46,945 nucleotides of DNA, taken from a virus. Where the stretch lies: positions 1 to 46,945 of the IMG/VR virus record IMGVR_UViG_3300031565_000069. One strand, written 5' to 3'. Position 1 is the stretch's first letter. Each line of letters begins with the position of its first letter. The position numbers were made by a program, and so were the translations under genes. Positions 39,047 through 46,623 of the stretch are shown here, piece by piece. The notes below the pieces were generated by a model. It had not been told where the DNA came from. It saw only the letters and a list, made by a program, of their open reading frames with translations, and ran no database searches.

Positions 39047-39078
39047 TCAAAGACACAACTAACAACAGGGAGAACACC

Positions 39079-39474
39079 ATGAAACTGCAAAAAACAAAAA
39101 TCAACGTCAGAGACACGGAAAAAATCGCAACAAGACTCGCAATCATCGAAAAAGGTTGTCAGGCGCGTTTGTTTGATATGACAAGGATCGAACAAGCAAT
39201 TAAAAAAGCGGAAATCCAACTTAGCAATTTCGGAATTGCTACAAAGTATCAAATCGGCTGCCAGATCGAACTCTGCACAGAAAAACTGCCAAACGCGTAT
39301 CGCGGGAGAGCGGAAGGAACGGAAGTTCGACTGGAAAGATTTCCGACTGGGTGGTTTGTCACGCATATTCACAGGGTTTCATGTTTACGGGCCGCGTACG
39401 GACGATCCGTGTTGGAAGAACTGTTCCTGTCTGACACCGCGAAAAGGGCCATTCCGTCGATAATCGATCTTTAA
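39079..39474 (+). CDS. Hypothetical protein, 131 aa
   Basis: Basic protein with an N-terminal helical half (KIATRLAIIEKGCQARLFDM) and a C-terminal beta/alpha half (EVRLERFPTGWFVTHIHRVS). GGGAG precedes the ATG. No family recognised; early host-interaction protein by position. Confidence 0.7.
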   Translation: MKLQKTKINVRDTEKIATRLAIIEKGCQARLFDMTRIEQAIKKAEIQLSNFGIATKYQIGCQIELCTEKLPNAYRGRAEGTEVRLERFPTGWFVTHIHRVSCLRAAYGRSVLEELFLSDTAKRAIPSIIDL

Positions 39475-39508
39475 AAATGGTGGAAAACTTGGATGGGAAA
39501 CCTAAAAC

Positions 39509-39524
39509 GCCCCGGAAACGGGGC
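39509..39524. repeat. GNRA-capped GC hairpin
   Basis: GCCCCG (39509-39514), loop GAAA, CGGGGC (39519-39524). It is a very stable hairpin 21 bases before the next start, with no U-run, so it may act on mRNA stability or translation rather than termination. Confidence 0.6.
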
Positions 39525-39544
39525 ATAACTGGGGGAAATAGAAA

Positions 39545-39838
39545 ATGAAAGATTTTGCGGATATGACGATAAAGCAGTTGGGGGAATGCCTTACAACGAT
39601 TAAAAACGAAATAGAAAGCCGGGACACGATTTTCATGAACGAAAAAACGGGCGAGATCGACGCATACGACGGATGGTACCATACGGACGACGACGGAAAA
39701 TCCGTTAACGCTGTCGACCTTGGCCAGGTTGTCGAAGTTGAATGGAATCACGAAAACTGTGAATGGGAGGAGGTGTGGGTTTGGAATCAAGTACTTTGGG
39801 AGAAAAAAAAACCAACAATAAAAGGGGAAAAGTTATGA
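39545..39838 (+). CDS. Acidic hypothetical protein, 97 aa
   Basis: Starts MKDFADMTIKQLGECLTTIK and becomes very rich in Asp, Glu and Trp (NHENCEWEEVWVWNQ). Strongly acidic small early proteins are often DNA mimics or inhibitors, but nothing proves it here. It ends with ATGA into the next gene. Confidence 0.7.
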   Translation: MKDFADMTIKQLGECLTTIKNEIESRDTIFMNEKTGEIDAYDGWYHTDDDGKSVNAVDLGQVVEVEWNHENCEWEEVWVWNQVLWEKKKPTIKGEKL

Positions 39839-40260
39839 AAACCGGAAATTTTGAAGATCTGCCGGAAAAAGATCAAATGGAAATCGCGCTTAAGATCGCT
39901 AATGAAGGATTACCCGAAAAAATGTGGATTGCCACCCTACATGGCGGCGAAAAGATTTACAAAGTCAACATGATCGTATTTGAATGGCAGGATCAGGGAC
40001 CGGGCGAAGCGGGAGTAGGGGTCTGGCCTGTATTGTCATACTGGGACGGGAGCAACCGGAAACTCGATTTCCTTGAATCCGCGCCTGTTGAAATTGAATA
40101 CGAACCGGCAGAAACCCAACCGGAAGATCCAGAACCGGCATACTACGAAATCGAACGGATTGAGATCAACGGAGAGGAAATTAACATCGTATCATCGAAC
40201 GTAAGAGGAAGTATAACACCGTATTGGACGGAAGAAAAATGCGGAGGGGGAAGATTATGA
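39835..40260 (+). CDS. Acidic hypothetical protein, 141 aa
   Basis: Starts MKTGNFEDLPEKDQMEIALK, with a Pro/Glu-rich linker (EYEPAETQPEDPEPAYYEIE) before a C-terminal beta segment. AGGGG lies upstream. It is coupled by ATGA at both ends. The start at 39835 is preferred to the longer open frame inside the previous gene. Confidence 0.7.
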   Translation: MKTGNFEDLPEKDQMEIALKIANEGLPEKMWIATLHGGEKIYKVNMIVFEWQDQGPGEAGVGVWPVLSYWDGSNRKLDFLESAPVEIEYEPAETQPEDPEPAYYEIERIEINGEEINIVSSNVRGSITPYWTEEKCGGGRL

Positions 40261-40946
40261 TAGCTGATTTCGATAAAGAAAAGGAATACAACACGGCGTA
40301 CACATACTATCGCAGAACCGGGAAAGAGGAAAAACTGGATGCTGTGATGAAAAAATACGGGATGTCTAAAAGAAATCGCGGGGTGTACGAATTTCCAGCG
40401 GCAAAAAATATCGGCAAAAAATATGAAAACAGAAATAACGAGATACGCAAAATGCGCGAAAAAGGAATGCTGCATCGGGAAATAGCAGAAAAATACGGAT
40501 TGTCAGAGGCGAGGATCGGGCAGATATGCGGCCCAACGGGTTACATACAAGACGTAGCTATCGGAAGGGAAAATCTTAGTATTAGGTTAACCAATGAATT
40601 GATTGTCGAGATAAAAAAACGCGCAAAAACGGAAAGACTGACCGTATCCGCCCTGGCAAGAAAGATTTTTTGGAATTATCTATCCGTTCAAAAAAAAAGG
40701 AATCGAACCATGAAAGCAAAAGATATTATTCTGACCGCCGCCGCCGATTTGGAGGAGACCGGCAGAATGAAAGAGACTCGAAGAGAATTGCGTTATATCG
40801 GACTGATATGTTCGTTCGATGGGTGTAAAAAAGTCTGTTCAATGAACGCGGGGTTGGCAGTTGGGATCTGCCATAACGGTTTTCCAGACAACACCCCCGG
40901 CGAGATGTGCGGACATCTGCGACCACAACGATGTGACGAAGCTTGA
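40257..40946 (+). CDS. HTH plus ribbon-helix-helix regulator with Cys-rich tail, 229 aa
   Basis: Residues about 60-95 form a sigma-region-4-like HTH (NEIRKMREKGMLHREIAEKY then GLSEARIGQIC). Residues about 103-140 form an RHH (NLSIRLTNELIVEIKKRAKT then ALARKIFWNYL). The last 80 residues (from MKAKDIILTAAADLEETGRM) hold spaced cysteines (CSFDGCKKVC, ICHNG, MCGH) and may bind zinc. The last part has its own ATG at about 40710 with AAGGA upstream, so it may also be made separately. It is the best candidate for the regulator of the 38.3-38.7 kb palindromes. Confidence 0.7.
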   Translation: MIADFDKEKEYNTAYTYYRRTGKEEKLDAVMKKYGMSKRNRGVYEFPAAKNIGKKYENRNNEIRKMREKGMLHREIAEKYGLSEARIGQICGPTGYIQDVAIGRENLSIRLTNELIVEIKKRAKTERLTVSALARKIFWNYLSVQKKRNRTMKAKDIILTAAADLEETGRMKETRRELRYIGLICSFDGCKKVCSMNAGLAVGICHNGFPDNTPGEMCGHLRPQRCDEA

Positions 40947-40976
40947 AACTAACGAATTCCAAGGAGAAATAAAGAA

Positions 40977-41201
40977 ATGAAAACAAAAATAAAAGAACTT
41001 TTCCTGAATGAGGAAAAAAACGGAATAGCGTTGGTTGCCGAACTCTGCGACGGACGAACTGCAAAGATGCAAGAGGCGCTGATCGGCGGCCAGTGGATAC
41101 TTGAATGGAAGATCGAACCAAAAACCTGCCCGGCCTGTGGGCAGGAAATGAAAACCTGTGGCTACGCCTATTCAGGGTGCCGTCACATAAACGGATACTG
41201 A
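40977..41201 (+). CDS. Small zinc-ribbon-like protein, 74 aa
   Basis: A beta-rich N-terminal half is followed by KTCPACGQEMKTCGYAYSGC, with two Cys pairs suitable for a zinc ribbon. AAGGAG lies upstream of the ATG. Function unknown. Confidence 0.7.
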   Translation: MKTKIKELFLNEEKNGIALVAELCDGRTAKMQEALIGGQWILEWKIEPKTCPACGQEMKTCGYAYSGCRHINGY

Positions 41202-41211
41202 AGGGGGACTT

Positions 41212-41445
41212 ATGAGACTAAAGTGCGGCATGTGCGAAAAGGGTATAATCGACATTTTCGGGCACTGCGACAATTGTATGGCAAGTGATGAAACATACAG
41301 AAGTGCCATACTTGCCCTCTCTTCGAGGCTTGTGGAAGAGGGACTTTTCGAAAACGGTTGGGATGCACAACATGATATCCTTCTCAATAGAGAAAAATAC
41401 GCGAAACAACTATATACGATGGAAGCAAAAATTCTACGACAATAA
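41212..41445 (+). CDS. Small zinc-binding protein, 77 aa
   Basis: Starts MRLKCGMCEKGIIDIFGHCD then NCM, a CxxC...CxxC zinc ribbon, followed by a charged helical tail. AGGGGG lies upstream. Possible DNA- or RNA-polymerase-binding protein; no direct evidence. Confidence 0.7.
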   Translation: MRLKCGMCEKGIIDIFGHCDNCMASDETYRSAILALSSRLVEEGLFENGWDAQHDILLNREKYAKQLYTMEAKILRQ

Positions 41446-41463
41446 ATAGGGAGAGGTAACGCT

Positions 41464-41799
41464 ATGAAACTAAGAAATTTCACACCACACAGAGTTATAG
41501 TGTATGCAGAAAACGCATTGGCAAGGTTTGAATCTGAAGGGATTGCACGGGTGGTTGGAAAATCGCGTAGAGTGAATTGGCTGGAGAAAGAGCTTGGATA
41601 TCCGTGTGTCCGAAAAATATACACACAGATCCAAGGACTTCCGGAACCGGAACCGGACACAATGTATATCGTCAGCCTGATTGTGCTTCAGGCCGCAAAA
41701 AACCGAAGCGACATAATATGCCCGGACACCGGCCCGGAATCGTGTGTAAGAGCCGCAGATGGAACCATAATGGGAATACGGAGATTCCAGGCAAATTAA
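41464..41799 (+). CDS. Conserved phage/plasmid protein of unknown function, 111 aa
   Basis: The pattern NFTPHRVIVY at the start, GLPEPEPDTMYIVSLIVLQA in the middle and DGTIMGIRRF at the end matches a small family common in phages and mobile elements (L-x-PH-x-V ... DTxYIVSxxVxxAA ... DxxGxIxG). No activity is known to me. The fold is likely alpha/beta. Confidence 0.75.
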   Translation: MKLRNFTPHRVIVYAENALARFESEGIARVVGKSRRVNWLEKELGYPCVRKIYTQIQGLPEPEPDTMYIVSLIVLQAAKNRSDIICPDTGPESCVRAADGTIMGIRRFQAN

Positions 41800-41833
41800 A
41801 GGGGAAGAAACCCAATCGAAAGCGGGGGTCCAA

Positions 41834-42022
41834 ATGGAAAACGGAGATCGTGTTAGATCAAGGATGTCATTTATAAAATGCGCCGGGACGGTTATTGATA
41901 CCCAGCATCGTGTTTACCCGTTCGCAACAGCGACGATACGGACACAAAAATATATGGTTCAATGGGATGATGGAGAAAAATCTGGATGGATGTCCGAAAA
42001 CGATCTGATTAAGTCTTCATGA
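41834..42022 (+). CDS. Small beta-barrel-like protein, 62 aa
   Basis: The sequence reads MENGDRVRSRMSFIKCAGTV, then KYMVQWDDGEKSGWMSENDL, the strand pattern of a small SH3/Tudor or KOW-like barrel. A G-rich ribosome binding site lies upstream. Possible nucleic-acid or protein-binding module. Confidence 0.65.
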   Translation: MENGDRVRSRMSFIKCAGTVIDTQHRVYPFATATIRTQKYMVQWDDGEKSGWMSENDLIKSS

Positions 42023-42037
42023 AAGGAGAAAAAAACC

Positions 42038-42166
42038 ATGAAGGTAATATATTTCAAAAAAAGGGGTGCTCTGCTTATCCCCTTCTACCTGCTAAAAGAC
42101 AAAACGCTCGTGGACGGAAGATTACTGGCAATCCTCGGGTTTCCGGAATGGGAAATCGATATGTAA
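42038..42166 (+). CDS. Hypothetical protein, 42 aa
   Basis: Starts MKVIYFKKRGALLIPFYLLK and ends GFPEWEIDM. AAAGGAG lies 8-9 bases before the ATG, the best sign that it is translated. Found from the nucleotide sequence; function unknown. Confidence 0.6.
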   Translation: MKVIYFKKRGALLIPFYLLKDKTLVDGRLLAILGFPEWEIDM

Positions 42167-42190
42167 CCCAACTAAAAGGAGAAGAAACCC

Positions 42191-42547
42191 ATGAAGGTGG
42201 AAAAAATAAACATAAACTTTGAACTGACAAAAAACACACATAACGGGTATTACATCACAGACATGACTATACCTATACCTCCAGTGTATAAAGGTATAGC
42301 CGAAGCAAAAAAAATACTAAAAACCCGTCTAATGCAGTATATTACAAACGGATCGAATGCTCTGGAAAATACGGAAAGGGAATATATTTTCTGTGCGGAC
42401 GGTTCGGTATTGCGTGTTGGACACTATAACGGATCGTGGGGATACGAAATTGCACAGCAAAGCTGGCACGTGGTTACGATTACCGCGGAAAGTTATAAAG
42501 ATGCAAAAAACTGCGCCACTGAGTATGCACGTGTCGCTATGGAATGA
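42191..42547 (+). CDS. Hypothetical protein, 118 aa
   Basis: Beta-rich start (MKVEKININFELTKNTHNGY) then a helix and further strands. AAAGGAG precedes the ATG. No family recognised. Confidence 0.7.
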   Translation: MKVEKININFELTKNTHNGYYITDMTIPIPPVYKGIAEAKKILKTRLMQYITNGSNALENTEREYIFCADGSVLRVGHYNGSWGYEIAQQSWHVVTITAESYKDAKNCATEYARVAME

Positions 42548-42558
42548 AGGGAACCAAA

Positions 42559-42759
42559 ATGGCAATACAAAAAAAACTCGGACGACCAAAGACCACTACG
42601 GAAAATGTCACATTCTCAATCCACGCGCCGAGGTGCATAAAACGCGCACTAACGGCCAATGCCCGAAGACTTGGAATATCCCGTAACGCCTATACCCGGC
42701 AAATCCTCAAACTCGGGCTTATGCACGATGAGCAAAAAGCCGCAATTAATGAGACTTAG
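42559..42759 (+). CDS. Arc/RHH-type DNA-binding protein, 66 aa
   Basis: An AT-hook-like GRPK near the start is followed by ENVTFSIHAPRCIKRALTAN and ARRLGISRNAYTRQILKLGL, the beta strand, helix A and helix B of a ribbon-helix-helix protein. It may regulate its own operon or the adjacent control regions. The start at 42559 has AAGGGA upstream; an ATG at 42544 is possible. Confidence 0.7.
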   Translation: MAIQKKLGRPKTTTENVTFSIHAPRCIKRALTANARRLGISRNAYTRQILKLGLMHDEQKAAINET

Positions 42760-42982
42760 AAACCCCCCTTGTGGGTTTTTTATAACCCACAAGGAGATTT
42801 TTCAATGCCGCAAATATTTTCAAATCCTCCGAATCAACATAAAACTCACACGTCCTGAATCGTAAGCCGCACTTGGCGCACCTATGATAACGCTTCGTTG
42901 CGTCGGTCTGTATCCCCTTTATCCGGACCTTGTGTTTTGTGGAATACGCCGTGGTTTGGTTCGATCCGCAATGACATCTCAT
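42746..42982 (-). CDS. NrdR-like zinc-ribbon protein, 78 aa
   Basis: Starts MRCHCGSNQTTAYSTKHKVR and continues YHRCAKCGLRFRTCEFYV, which matches the N-terminal zinc ribbon of NrdR-type regulators (C-x-C-G ... CxxCGxRFxTxE) but lacks the ATP-cone. It may bind DNA or RNA polymerase. The gene overlaps the last rightward gene tail to tail by 14 bases, and its last codons form the terminator stem. Confidence 0.65.
   Translation of the reverse strand: MRCHCGSNQTTAYSTKHKVRIKGIQTDATKRYHRCAKCGLRFRTCEFYVDSEDLKIFAALKNLLVGYKKPTRGVSKSH
42760..42793. terminator. Terminator between convergent units
   Basis: AAACCC (42760-42765) pairs with GGGTTT (42773-42778) and is followed by T residues, a plus-strand intrinsic terminator. 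An overlapping alternative stem, CTTGTGGGTT with AACCCACAAG (42768-42777 and 42784-42793), is perfect over 10 bp. It lies inside the 3' end of the convergent gene at 42746-42982. Confidence 0.75.
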
Positions 42983-43215
42983 TTTGAGGTTCTTTTATAT
43001 TTGTATTTAAATTCCAAACTGGCCAGATCCCACGCAAACCCGACCATACATACCAGTACTCCAAGACACCCAATTAAAGCACCGCCGGTAAACAACCCGG
43101 CAACCCACCCAAACCATACCCCCGTTGTCACTCCGATTAACGCTATCCCAAAACTCATCAGCCAAAAAGACACAACCAGTAGGCTGATATTTTTTGACTT
43201 GGTTTGTTTTTCCAT
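42979..43215 (-). CDS. Small integral membrane protein, 78 aa
   Basis: Hydrophobic segments ISLLVVSFWLMSFGIALIGV, VWFGWVAGLFTGGALIGCLG and VLVCMVGFAWDLA give two or three membrane spans, with a basic C-terminus. It overlaps the zinc-ribbon gene as ATGA. A holin is possible, but no endolysin is adjacent. Confidence 0.65.
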   Translation of the reverse strand: MEKQTKSKNISLLVVSFWLMSFGIALIGVTTGVWFGWVAGLFTGGALIGCLGVLVCMVGFAWDLASLEFKYKYKRTSK

Positions 43216-43233
43216 TTTTTTTAGCCCCCCCCC

Positions 43234-43404
43234 CTAATGAATTGTTTTATCGGCAGTTAAACTGGTTTTTATCAACAACGCCATCCATGCGTTTAGTATA
43301 CTAAACAGCACTGTATGTCCCTCATCCACGGGTAGGGTATCCAATATCTCCAATATAGACTTCCGGGCATTTGTCATACGTATCGTGGAATTTGTTTCTT
43401 CCAT
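43234..43404 (-). CDS. Hypothetical protein, 56 aa
   Basis: Starts MEETNSTIRMTNARKSILEI and is mainly helical, with a hydrophobic segment near the end. The start at 43404 has a G-run upstream. No family recognised. Confidence 0.6.
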   Translation of the reverse strand: MEETNSTIRMTNARKSILEILDTLPVDEGHTVLFSILNAWMALLIKTSLTADKTIH

Positions 43405-43406
43405 AC

Positions 43407-43649
43407 CTACCCCCATTCGACAATATTCCCTTGTAGGTCACGCTCTATTAGTTTGTATTTCTCATCAAATTCCCATTTTGTGTAATTTCCTATGGCGTCC
43501 CCTATGGCATGGTGACAGTAGATTGCTCTGCATTCATTAATGGACAACACACATCTTTCATCAGTTTCAACCGCCAAAACGATCTTTTCGAAAGCCTTCT
43601 TGATAAACCAACTTATCGACTTTGATTCCCATTCTTTATTTCTGTTCAT
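43407..43649 (-). CDS. Hypothetical protein, 80 aa
   Basis: Starts MNRNKEWESKSISWFIKKAF. AAGGGGGAA precedes the ATG, which lies inside the terminase 3' end (overlap of 14 bases). Cysteines in CVLSINECRAIYCHHA could bind a metal. Function unknown. Confidence 0.6.
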   Translation of the reverse strand: MNRNKEWESKSISWFIKKAFEKIVLAVETDERCVLSINECRAIYCHHAIGDAIGNYTKWEFDEKYKLIERDLQGNIVEWG

Positions 43650-45429
43650 ACTTCCCCCTTGGTTCCGTTCGAAACATTTCATTAATACCCAAAAACATCG
43701 CCACCGCTCCGTCGATTTTGTCATTCTGACCTCCGGCTTTCACCGGATGGCGTTTCCGACCGTCATAGCCGGTTTTCATTGACACGTTCCCAACGCAAAA
43801 CCTTAACACCGGATTCCCGCCGTGGCGTATGCGTTGTGCTTTTATCAGTGCCTCCGTGTCATTCACCGCGCTGGTTAATTGTCCCATTCCGACTCTGACA
43901 ACCTTTGCCTGCTTATGGCCTATGTCCCGACCATATAACGCTTTATTAAGGTTTTTTGAAAACTCGTGTCCCTCGAATCCGGCTTCAATTCCGATTGTTT
44001 GGATTGTGAGTTTTTTTAACTCAAGAAACTTTATTATATCCTCGCGAACCTCATCATAATCTGTCAACAGGGAATCTTGTATCGTTACCCAACCTTCCTT
44101 CGCCCACTGTTTAAACTGGTCCGCATATGGATTTTCTTTGTCGTTTATCCACGAGTTGTTCGTCCAGGATAGGCAATAGACATCCACCCAAGGCGCATTG
44201 GGAACCGCGAAAAATGCGCATGTAAGATCCAGAATACCGGCCAAATCGACCGCTCCGTATGCAACCCGTGTGCGGGGTTTCGGTTTTGCCGCGCATTCAT
44301 CCCATTTTGATATGTCAATCCATACTGTCTCCTGACTGCACCAGATATTCAAACACTTTGTTTTAAACGCGTTTATGCGTTGGGGTATGGCGATGGTTTC
44401 GGAAAAATCGGCCTCCATCAAGTCCAATACCGGGACATCGTATTCGATTCCCGGATTGGCTTTGATCCATATTTTTTTATCTGTGTAGTCATCTTCCGGG
44501 GTAACTTTTTTCCTCTCCTTGGGTGTCAATACCCGATATTCATCCAGGGCACACAAATCAGGCCAATCGGCTTTCATGTCAGGGGTGAATATTAGGGAGA
44601 AATACCTTTCATTCTGAATTATGTTTTTCGCCAACTTGGCCGCGTATTCTCTTTGTTGTCGGCCGATGGAGTGAAAATTATACCCAGCCGTGGTTATCAT
44701 CCATAATAAAATCGATCTGCGTTTTTTCATTCCTGTCCAAAGTGAATCATGAACCTCCGATGTGCGATGCTCGTGTATCTCATCCACTCCGGCAATTCGC
44801 GCATTTTTTCCGTCAAGACTTCCGGTTTTGGAAGCTGCCGCTTTGAACTTACTTTTCGTATCGGATCTTTCGAGTACATACTGGGTAAACTTCAAAACCG
44901 CATTGGGATCATCACCTATTTGGTATTCCACCGGATTTCGGTTTTTTATTTTGGTCAAATCTGTATGGGTTTCCAAAAGATTTATTCCGGCATCGTAGAT
45001 GAACGCGGCCTGGTCCCCTGTGGTTGCCGCGCTGTAGTACTCCGCTCCCTTGTGTTCGCCGAGTTTCATGTCAACCGCAATTGCCCCTCCCAAGAGTGTT
45101 GACTTGGCTCCACCCCGCGCAAGTTCTGTGTAGGCTTTCACAAACCGGTTATTCCCAACCTCCCTGTGTACCCACCCAAACAAAGACGCGATTATAAATT
45201 CAAAGTGCGGCATTAGGATAAAAGGCTCCCCGGCGCGATCCCCCGCCCAAAACGACATTTTCGGAAATTCGTTTAGGTACTTGTACGCCGCATCGTCGGA
45301 GAATATCCACGGGAAGTCTCTGGTCCCTTGGTGTTTTAGGTTGTTTTGATGGCGTTCCACTGCAAGCGTCACGTATTTTCCGAACGGGTTTACTTTGGAC
45401 ATGACACGCTCTACGAATTCAAGTTTCAC
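43636..45429 (-). CDS. terL: Large terminase subunit
   Basis: A 597-residue terminase. The ATPase has AYTELARGGAKSTLLGG (Walker A, about residue 100) and ARIAGVDEIHEHRTSE (Walker B, about 215), with ITTAGYN as the coupling motif. The nuclease has VDLAGILD, IGIEAGFEG and NDKIDGAVAM near the C-terminus. It powers DNA packaging and cuts the concatemer. The start is a GTG at 45429 overlapping the previous stop (GTGA). The family is that of HK97-like phages; the portal gene, usually next, is 5.4 kb away across a plus-strand block. Confidence 0.95.
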   Translation of the reverse strand: MKLEFVERVMSKVNPFGKYVTLAVERHQNNLKHQGTRDFPWIFSDDAAYKYLNEFPKMSFWAGDRAGEPFILMPHFEFIIASLFGWVHREVGNNRFVKAYTELARGGAKSTLLGGAIAVDMKLGEHKGAEYYSAATTGDQAAFIYDAGINLLETHTDLTKIKNRNPVEYQIGDDPNAVLKFTQYVLERSDTKSKFKAAASKTGSLDGKNARIAGVDEIHEHRTSEVHDSLWTGMKKRRSILLWMITTAGYNFHSIGRQQREYAAKLAKNIIQNERYFSLIFTPDMKADWPDLCALDEYRVLTPKERKKVTPEDDYTDKKIWIKANPGIEYDVPVLDLMEADFSETIAIPQRINAFKTKCLNIWCSQETVWIDISKWDECAAKPKPRTRVAYGAVDLAGILDLTCAFFAVPNAPWVDVYCLSWTNNSWINDKENPYADQFKQWAKEGWVTIQDSLLTDYDEVREDIIKFLELKKLTIQTIGIEAGFEGHEFSKNLNKALYGRDIGHKQAKVVRVGMGQLTSAVNDTEALIKAQRIRHGGNPVLRFCVGNVSMKTGYDGRKRHPVKAGGQNDKIDGAVAMFLGINEMFRTEPRGKYEQK

Positions 45430-45569
45430 TTGGGTTGCCTTTTTTGTTTCTCATTGGTTGCCTCATCGAATTTTTCAACCAAATATGCAGCCGAAAGGAA
45501 TTCTATATAATCATTTTCTTCCAGCCAATCCAAAAATCTGATCAACGTGTTGTAGGTTTCAGTTTCCAT
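45426..45569 (-). CDS. Small acidic protein upstream of terminase, 47 aa
   Basis: Starts METETYNTLIRFLDWLEEND and is helical and acidic. GGTAGG lies upstream. Its place directly before terL is that of a small terminase, but it is far too short for one and no HTH is visible. Confidence 0.6.
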   Translation of the reverse strand: METETYNTLIRFLDWLEENDYIEFLSAAYLVEKFDEATNEKQKRQPK

Positions 45570-45765
45570 TTTTGTACCTACCACCTTTGGGTTTAGAGAT
45601 TGCTTCCCCGATTGCCTTTCCGAATACTTCCGCAAGATCAACCCTCGAAGAGTATCTTATGTGATAAGTGTTGAACCCTTCGAAAAATCTCTTGACTTCA
45701 ACGGCGATCCTGTCGCCAATTTCTTTTCCAATAATTTGCGCTTGCCTGTCTGTAAATGTATCCAT
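45559..45765 (-). CDS. Hypothetical protein, 68 aa
   Basis: Starts MDTFTDRQAQIIGKEIGDRI, an amphipathic helical protein with a basic C-terminus. AGGAG lies 7 bases before the ATG. It could be a very small DNA-binding protein, but no motif is clear. Confidence 0.65.
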   Translation of the reverse strand: MDTFTDRQAQIIGKEIGDRIAVEVKRFFEGFNTYHIRYSSRVDLAEVFGKAIGEAISKPKGGRYKNGN

Positions 45766-45775
45766 GTCACATCTC

Positions 45776-45967
45776 CTATTTTCCAACGTTAAGCCAACCC
45801 GTAATCATGCCAACAGGCGGAATTATCCCAACACCGTGAATGATTTCAGCCTTGTACGGGGCCTTGAAATCGCAATTAGACAACTTGATAATGTTCTTTA
45901 CCCATCCTGTCCCGACAATCGCTATGATGATAAAAGCGACAATTCCAAATTCCCAAAGTTTCATCAT
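45776..45967 (-). CDS. Single-span membrane protein, 63 aa
   Basis: Starts MMKLWEFGIVAFIIIAIVGT, one transmembrane helix, with a polar C-terminal domain (SNCDFKAPYKAEIIHGVGII). AGGAG lies upstream. Function unknown. Confidence 0.7.
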   Translation of the reverse strand: MMKLWEFGIVAFIIIAIVGTGWVKNIIKLSNCDFKAPYKAEIIHGVGIIPPVGMITGWLNVGK

Positions 45968-45983
45968 GTTTAATTCTCCTATT

Positions 45984-46121
45984 TTAGTATGCCCTAACAT
46001 TTTTCGAAACTGCCATTGATATCCGATGTTCGCGAAAGACCCTGGATATCCTTTCAATGATCGCATCAGTTCCCATTTCCGCGAAATCGCTGACTCCCTC
46101 TTCGTACGACTGGTGGATCAT
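45984..46121 (-). CDS. Hypothetical protein, 45 aa
   Basis: Starts MIHQSYEEGVSDFAEMGTDA and continues as a basic helix. The ATG overlaps the previous stop as TAATG, so it is probably translated by coupling. Found from the nucleotide sequence. Confidence 0.55.
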   Translation of the reverse strand: MIHQSYEEGVSDFAEMGTDAIIERISRVFREHRISMAVSKNVRAY

Positions 46122-46354
46122 TATTTCCACGAAATCCTATATTTTTTATTCGCTTCGTTCAATTCCACATGGTAATGGTAATATTCAAGAGTACCGATTT
46201 CCACGTCGGAAAGTTCGGCCGCATCCTTTTCAAGATGCTTTTTCCCAATTTCAGCCGCCGCTTTCATCTCATGAAATATTTTTCCGGCATTGAACCAGTC
46301 GGCGATTTCTCGTAATTCCATTGCAAATGGGATTTCTGGGTTTCTTGGATACAT
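46121..46354 (-). CDS. Hypothetical protein, 77 aa
   Basis: Starts MYPRNPEIPFAMELREIADW and is a charged helical protein. The start at 46354 has AAGGA 7 bases upstream. No family recognised. Confidence 0.65.
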   Translation of the reverse strand: MYPRNPEIPFAMELREIADWFNAGKIFHEMKAAAEIGKKHLEKDAAELSDVEIGTLEYYHYHVELNEANKKYRISWK

Positions 46355-46355
46355 T

Positions 46356-46616
46356 TTAATTTCCTTTTTCATCGATTCGAATCAACGCGCCGTCCTCAAA
46401 AACAAGGACTTTTCCCGGATAGACAAGGTATTCCTGCCCGCTTCCGTCCCTTGCAGAGTACCTCAACTTTGGTTGCCCATTAGCAATAATCACTTCGGCG
46501 ATTCTCATGCCGATGTAAATTCCGGTTTGAATAATCTCTCCACGCCGCTGCGAGGACATGTCATCCCATGCCGAACATCCGGAAAGTGTTATAAGTACTG
46601 CCAGTATTAGTCGCAT
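46356..46616 (-). CDS. Small lipoprotein, SmpA/OmlA-like, 86 aa
   Basis: The start MRLILAVLITLSGC is a short signal peptide with an LSGC lipobox. The mature part (IYIGMRIAEVIIANGQPKLR ... GKVLVFEDGALIRIDEKG) has the helix-strand pattern of the SmpA/OmlA-like fold (I.xGM...EV....G.P.......G....Y.V...GkV). It should be anchored in the outer membrane of a diderm host; superinfection exclusion is a possibility. Confidence 0.6.
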   Translation of the reverse strand: MRLILAVLITLSGCSAWDDMSSQRRGEIIQTGIYIGMRIAEVIIANGQPKLRYSARDGSGQEYLVYPGKVLVFEDGALIRIDEKGN

Positions 46617-46623
46617 TTTATTT

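Noticed and set aside
38611-39372. Minus-strand open frame of 253 codons
   Set aside because: It is antisense to three plus-strand genes with good ribosome binding sites and its product is Phe/Cys-rich without any motif.
45426-45765. Small terminase subunit
   Set aside because: The two proteins just upstream of the large terminase (47 and 68 aa) are too short and show no convincing HTH or oligomerisation domain.
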